Below are positions 12,001 to 18,000 of a stretch of 64,000 bases of DNA, in pieces. Numbering within the stretch: the first letter of the stretch is position 1; every line of letters starts with the position of its first letter. The DNA is from Nocardia sp. NBC_01730 (GTDB taxonomy: Bacteria > Actinomycetota > Actinomycetes > Mycobacteriales > Mycobacteriaceae). The notes beneath the pieces were generated by a model. It had not been told where the DNA came from, ran no database searches, and saw nothing but the letters and a program-made list of their open reading frames with translations. The stretch covers positions 744,001 through 808,000 of the forward strand of contig NZ_CP109162.1 in the NCBI RefSeq assembly GCF_035920445.1, written 5' to 3'. Both the position numbers and the translations under genes were made by a program.

Positions 12001-15000
12001 ATCGGCGAAGTGTTGGTGTTCGAGCGGATCGCCGGCGAAGACCATATCTGGATCGGGGAGCAGGAGACCGGTCGCTGGATGCGCTCACGTGCGCAACTCG
12101 GTGTCACCGCGGTGCACGGGATCGTGTTCGACGAGAACGGAAACCCGGAACAGCGATTCGTCGACGATGCACCACGCCCGGTGCTGCCGGGCCGCGATGC
12201 TCCGCAGGGGTGGATCCGCGGTATCCCCGAGGATGGACTACCGGAGCAGCAGCCCGATCCGGAACCGGTGCCACCGGATCCACCACTCGATCCGTTGCCG
12301 GAGCAGGACGGGGAAACCGTCGACCAGATCTCCGGATCGCCCCCGGCTCCGGAGCCGGACGGCGCGGTGGGCATCGATGCGCTGCCGCCGGTCGTGCGCC
12401 GAGCCTTCGACGCTGCCACCAAGCATGCGGATGAGGTGTTGGTCGCTGCACTGCTCCCAGCCGGTGAACTCGGGGTCGAAACCGCGAATCGTACTGTGGC
12501 GCAAATACAGCAGAAGGTCACCGAGCTGTTGGGCCGCCATCTGGACGCGGAAGCAGCAGTCCTGCGCGATCTGGTCGTCGACGAGGCAGCGGCACGGATT
12601 TTGGTGGATACCGAGGTCATTCCCGCTTTGGTCGAGCGCTTCCGACTGGCCATCACACATATCGAGCCGGCACAGCAGTACACCAGCGAGGTGCGCGAGG
12701 CCCTGTCCGTCGTGGTCGCTCGGGCGCTGCTCACGGTCTCCGGGGCTAGCCGGATCGGCGAGGGGATCGGCTGGGTTTCGGGCAACCCGCCGCGGATCGT
12801 CGTCGCCTCGCCGTTGCGCAATCAGCAGGCTTTGCTGGATGCGGTGCGGCCGGGATTGCGGCAACAGGCGCAGCAGCTCGGTATCCCGATCGAGTACGTG
12901 CAGGTGCGGATCGACGAGCAGGGGCAGCTGACACTGCAGCGGGTGACCGGTACGTCCACACCGGAATCCGAGCCCGAGTCCGGCCTGCGCTACTACACCG
13001 AAGCTGCCGATATCGCCTGGATGAACGAACTCGTCGACGAGCGTTCCTTCGCCCAGAAGCTGTCCGAGGTTTCGTACGTGACCGGACGTGAGAATCTGCT
13101 CGGCGGCACGGGGGCCGAAGAGGTCGTCAAGCTCACCTTCGACACCGGCCTCGTGGCAGTCGAGAAAACGCTTCCGTCTGTCGAGCAGGCCGATGCCGAG
13201 GAATTGATGTCCTTGGTCTTTCGGGCAGCCGGGCAACCGGCTCCGGAGGTGGTACGGGTCAGTGATCGGGTCGTCCGCATGGAGTTCGTGCCGGGAATGA
13301 ATGCCGAGGAGGCTGTCAGAGCGGGGAACTGGGCGGAGCGGGCCTGGGTCCGGTATTACGACACACCGAGTGGCCGACGGATCGGCAAGGTCGATTTCCT
13401 CATCGGGTCCAGCGACCGCTTCTTGGACACGAATTGGCGGATCCACGAACGGCGTAAAGACGCATGGCCTATCGACAACGTCGAGGTACACGGACGTTAT
13501 TTCAATGGTTTCGTCCGGCGCTTCGTAGCGACAGCTACCCAACAACCGATCCGGCACAACATTCCGCGAGCCGAACTGGCGGCGGACCGTCAGCGGATCA
13601 TGATGCTGGGACCGGAGTTCATCCGGTTGAATCGCCTGGGCTGGTTCCTGACGATACTGCACAACCTCACAGTGCTGGAAGCCAATGCGCAGGACGGTCC
13701 CGAGCCGCCGCGCCCGGCCGGTCCGGCGGAAGTCATGGCTGTACTCGAACGAAGCGGCGACCGACTGATCGACCAACTTGCCGTCGCCAGCCCGGTGGTC
13801 GCAGGGTGGATCAAAACCCCGCCGACCCCGCAGCGGATGCGCCAGGACCTGGCCCGACTACGCCGACGGGCTGCGGAAACCGGCTACGACCAGACCGATA
13901 TCGTCACGCTCGACAGCGTGGTCAAGCTGTACGCGCACGCGGAGATGCAGCTGTGGAGCGCCGAGGATCTGGCGAACTCCCCGGAGGTCGGCGAGCAGTA
14001 TCTCGAGCTGGTCACCCAGCGGCTGGACGATCTGAAAGCGTATTCACACCACCAGCCGGTGCCGCCTTCCGGTGACGCGGCCAAGCCTGCGGAGTGGATC
14101 GCGCACGACGACCCCGGTCATGCCGACGACTGCGCGCAGGTGACGCTGTCCGGGCTGGCAGCGAGCCTCGAGCCGGGACAGCTGGACTTGATTGCGCTGG
14201 GTGCGCCCGGCCCGGCGGGGACCGCCGGTGGACGGATCACTGCGGCGGTGGGTTTCCAGCCGCCTGGTTTCGCGAGCCGGGATGCGGTGGTGGCCGCGCT
14301 GTCCTGGCGGCAAGCGGGGGCGTCGGCGGCGATGTTCGAGGTGTACGACGAGAGCGGCATGGGCCATGCGGTGCGGTTGGTGCACCGGGGGAACCGGCGG
14401 ATCGTGGTGGTTCAAGAGGGCCAGGAAGACATCGATTTCGAGACCTGGGCCGCGGATCGCCCGGAGCCGACCGGGGTATGGGCGGTAGTCGCCGAGAACC
14501 GCCGGGTCGTCCGGGGCGTGGGTACGAAGGGTCTTCCGCCGTTGCCGGACGGCCGAATGTTCGGCCGGGATCGACAGTTGACCGCGGTGCCCAGCACCGG
14601 CATCCGCGATCTTGCCCATGTCGATGTCGACGGCTTGCCCGCAGCTATCCAGTCGGAGAACCTGGCCTCGAATCTGTACATCCCACAGGGGGGCACCGAG
14701 AGTCCGCCCCCCGGGCCGGTGTCGTCGACGGGTAGTCAGGCAGCCGGGCCCGAGGACGCCCGTACGCCGTTGCAGCGGGCAGCTGCGCGTCGGCGCGCGG
14801 GGCTCGACGACGCGATCACCGAGGGGCTCGCGGCGAACCGTGCCGCCACCGGCCGACCGTTCGGTGACCAGGGGCGTGTCCGGCTGGGCCTGGACATCGA
14901 CCGGGGCGAAGCCCGCGACGCGGTCACCGCGGCGGTACGCGCGGCCTGGAGCGGGCTGCCCACAGAGGCGCGTGCTGCGGTGCTGGCGGTGGCCGAGAAA

Positions 15001-18000
15001 CTGCTGCCCGAAGCTGAGCAGCCCCCGACGCAGCTGAGCCGGGTCGTCGAAGCTCTGGTGCGGCACACGTTCCGGATGAAGGATGCACTGCGCGACAGCG
15101 GAGTGCCGAAGGACGCCCGCAACCTGATCGGCGCCGCGCTCTTCGATTACACCAAAGCCGATACCAAGGTCCGTGACGCCGACGTACGGGGCGCCGCAGG
15201 GATGCAGGAAACCGCGAACCGGGAAGCCCAGCGGATCAAGCGCAACCGCTGGTCCGGTCGACCCGACGAGCGGAAGCCCCGCCCGCCCGAGCCGCCGTGG
15301 GATGCCTACTGTGTGGCGCTGGCGGGGCAGGCAGCCAACGACTACTACTTCACCGAGCACGACAACCAACGGGTCGTGCTCATGCCCGAGGTCGCCTTCG
15401 ATTCCGACGGCGCTGTGGGCACCGCGCTGTCCTGGCTGGTCGGCGGGCACATCGAACACGTCGGTGACGGTGTCGCCGGACATCGGGCGATCGCGATCCG
15501 GCTGCTCGGTGTCGACCCCGCGGAGCCCGCGGACCACGAGAACGAAGCGAAACGGCAGGCCAACCACGGCCGCGGCATGCTGGTCGTCGACACTTACCCC
15601 AAACGCAACGGCGACAAGAAGCAGCACGCACACGCGTATTTCGTGGTCGACCACGATGGCGAACTGCTGAAGTTCGACCGCTCCGGCAACCTGCTCGGCG
15701 AGTTCGACCCGGCGGATGCCGAAGGCCTGGTGGCACATACCCACGTCATCGAACTCGGCACCGACGGAACCCCGACCGACCGATTCGAACGGTATCTGGA
15801 CACCCCGCGCATCCCACCGAACGTCAGGCGCTGGCACCTCGATGCCGACATCGGAAAGCCCTGGTGGGTACCGCGTTCCAGGAGGAAACAACGACCGGAT
15901 GTACCGGGGAATCCGCCACCGCAGGCCGGCACACCGGATTCCGGGAAACAGCGCAATCCGGCCGAGTATTCGACGGAATCCCCGGACACTCGGGAGTCGT
16001 CCGCGGAGGAGAACGAATCCGGTGTCGAGCCAACCGGATCCGAGGATCCCGACAAAACGGAACCGCCGGACGGCATCGAAGGCGGCAATGAGAGCCGATC
16101 ACTGCTGCGCCTGATTCGCACCGACACCGAGTTCCGCCTGGCGATCAGCGGCAAGGTCGGCTCAGGAATCGGAGACACGATCTGGGAATCGGCGCTGCCT
16201 CTGATCTTGCTGGAGAATGCCGGACCGGGGGTGGCGGGTGCCGTTGTCATGACCGGCAACCTGCCGTACCTCATCGGCGCGCCGATCGCGGGATATTTCA
16301 CCGACTTCTACGACATCAGGCGGATCGCACGGGCCAGCGTGGCCGTCGGGTTGGCGGCAGCAGGCACAGCGAGCGTCGCCCTGGCGACGGGAACTCCGAA
16401 TCTCGTCCCTATACTCGTCGGTACAACATTCCTGGAGGCAGGCGCCGCCGTCTTCTACACCAGCAGTATCAGTCGGGCGCTCAAGGAAATGGTCGGCCCC
16501 TCGAAGCCGATGCGAGAAGGACTGGCCCGCTTCAATACCTCTAATCAGAGCATCACCCGAGTGGCGGGAAATGGGTTAGGACCCATTCTGCTGGGAGTGG
16601 CCCCATGGCTGCCCTCCCTGGTAAATGGGTTGTCATACGGGTGGAACGCAGTGGCATTGTCGCCGTTGCGAGAGTTCTCTACCGCGCCCAAAACTGCTGG
16701 GTCGAATGCTTTGACCCGGCTGGGCAAGTCACTCGGCGAAGGCATCCGTGTAACCCGCGACAACCCCCTGATCCAAAGTACGACCATTAACGGCGCGCTC
16801 ACCAATCTCTTTCTGGGGTTGGAGTCGCTCGCCTTCGCATCAATAATCGTAGGCTCCGATATTCCGTCGTGGCAGCAGGGAATAGCCCTCGTGATCCCAC
16901 CTGCCGGGAACTTGATCGGAAACGCAATGCCCAGTAAATGGTTGGACAAACTCGGCATTGAGACCCTGCTCACCGCCAAATTGGTCGGCTTGGCTGGGAC
17001 CGGTGTGGTGATGGCAACCACTACCAACCCCTGGGTGGCTGCGGCAGGGTTTGCCGGTAGCTGGGCAGTTCTGGGGGCGAGTGGTGTAGCTGTCAGTGCC
17101 TATCGGGACAAGGTGATCCCGAATGAAGTGTACGGGCGAGCGAGCTCCATCACGACCATGACGACCAGGGGTGCGTTCGCGGTGGGCAGTCTGGCCAGTG
17201 GTGTCTTGCTCGATCAATGGGGAATGGAACCCGCGAGCTGGTCTATCGCGGCGGCATTCAGCACCATCGCGGCCGGTTCCGTCGTCCGGCAAGCCCTTCG
17301 ACGCAACCAACGAACCGCACGCAAGAGAGTCGAACTCCAAAGCCGACCCGCCGACAACAACGGCGATGAGCCGTCGAACGCACTCGATCACGGGGACGAC
17401 GCAGGCCGTGAGGTCGAGCCGGACCGGTATCTGCCGGTGACGCGAGTCCTGGACGGTGTCGCCTCCGCAGGCCCCCGAATCCGACGCGGGGACCGGCCGT
17501 TCGTATTCCACTATCGCACCCCTGGCCCGGGCTCCGCGGCCGTGGGTCCCGGCGCCGTGCCCGATCTCGCGGTGACCCGACCCAAGCCGCGGACCCCGCA
17601 CTTCGAAGCCGGCCACTCCAACGACTGTGTGCCATTGACATTCCGGGAACTAGAAGGCTTGCACCCTGATGCCCGTCTGGTGAACTGGGCGGCGCTGGGA
17701 ACGGTCGGCTCGGCCGGCGCCTCCGGCGGACGGATCGCCGCCACGTTGGGACATCGCCCGCCGGGTTTCGTGGGTCGGGACGCGGTGGTCGCGGAGTTGG
17801 TGGGCCGGGGTGTCGACGCCGTGGCGGTGGTGTTCGAAATATACGACGACACCGGCATGGGGCATGCGGCGTTGTTGGTGCACAAGGGCAACGGCAAGGT
17901 CGTAGTCAAGGAAGGCGTCGAGGAGAATGACTTCGACCAGTGGCGCCGGGACCGTCCGGAGCCGACCGAGATTTGGGCGACGCTGGTGGATGAGCGCGGC

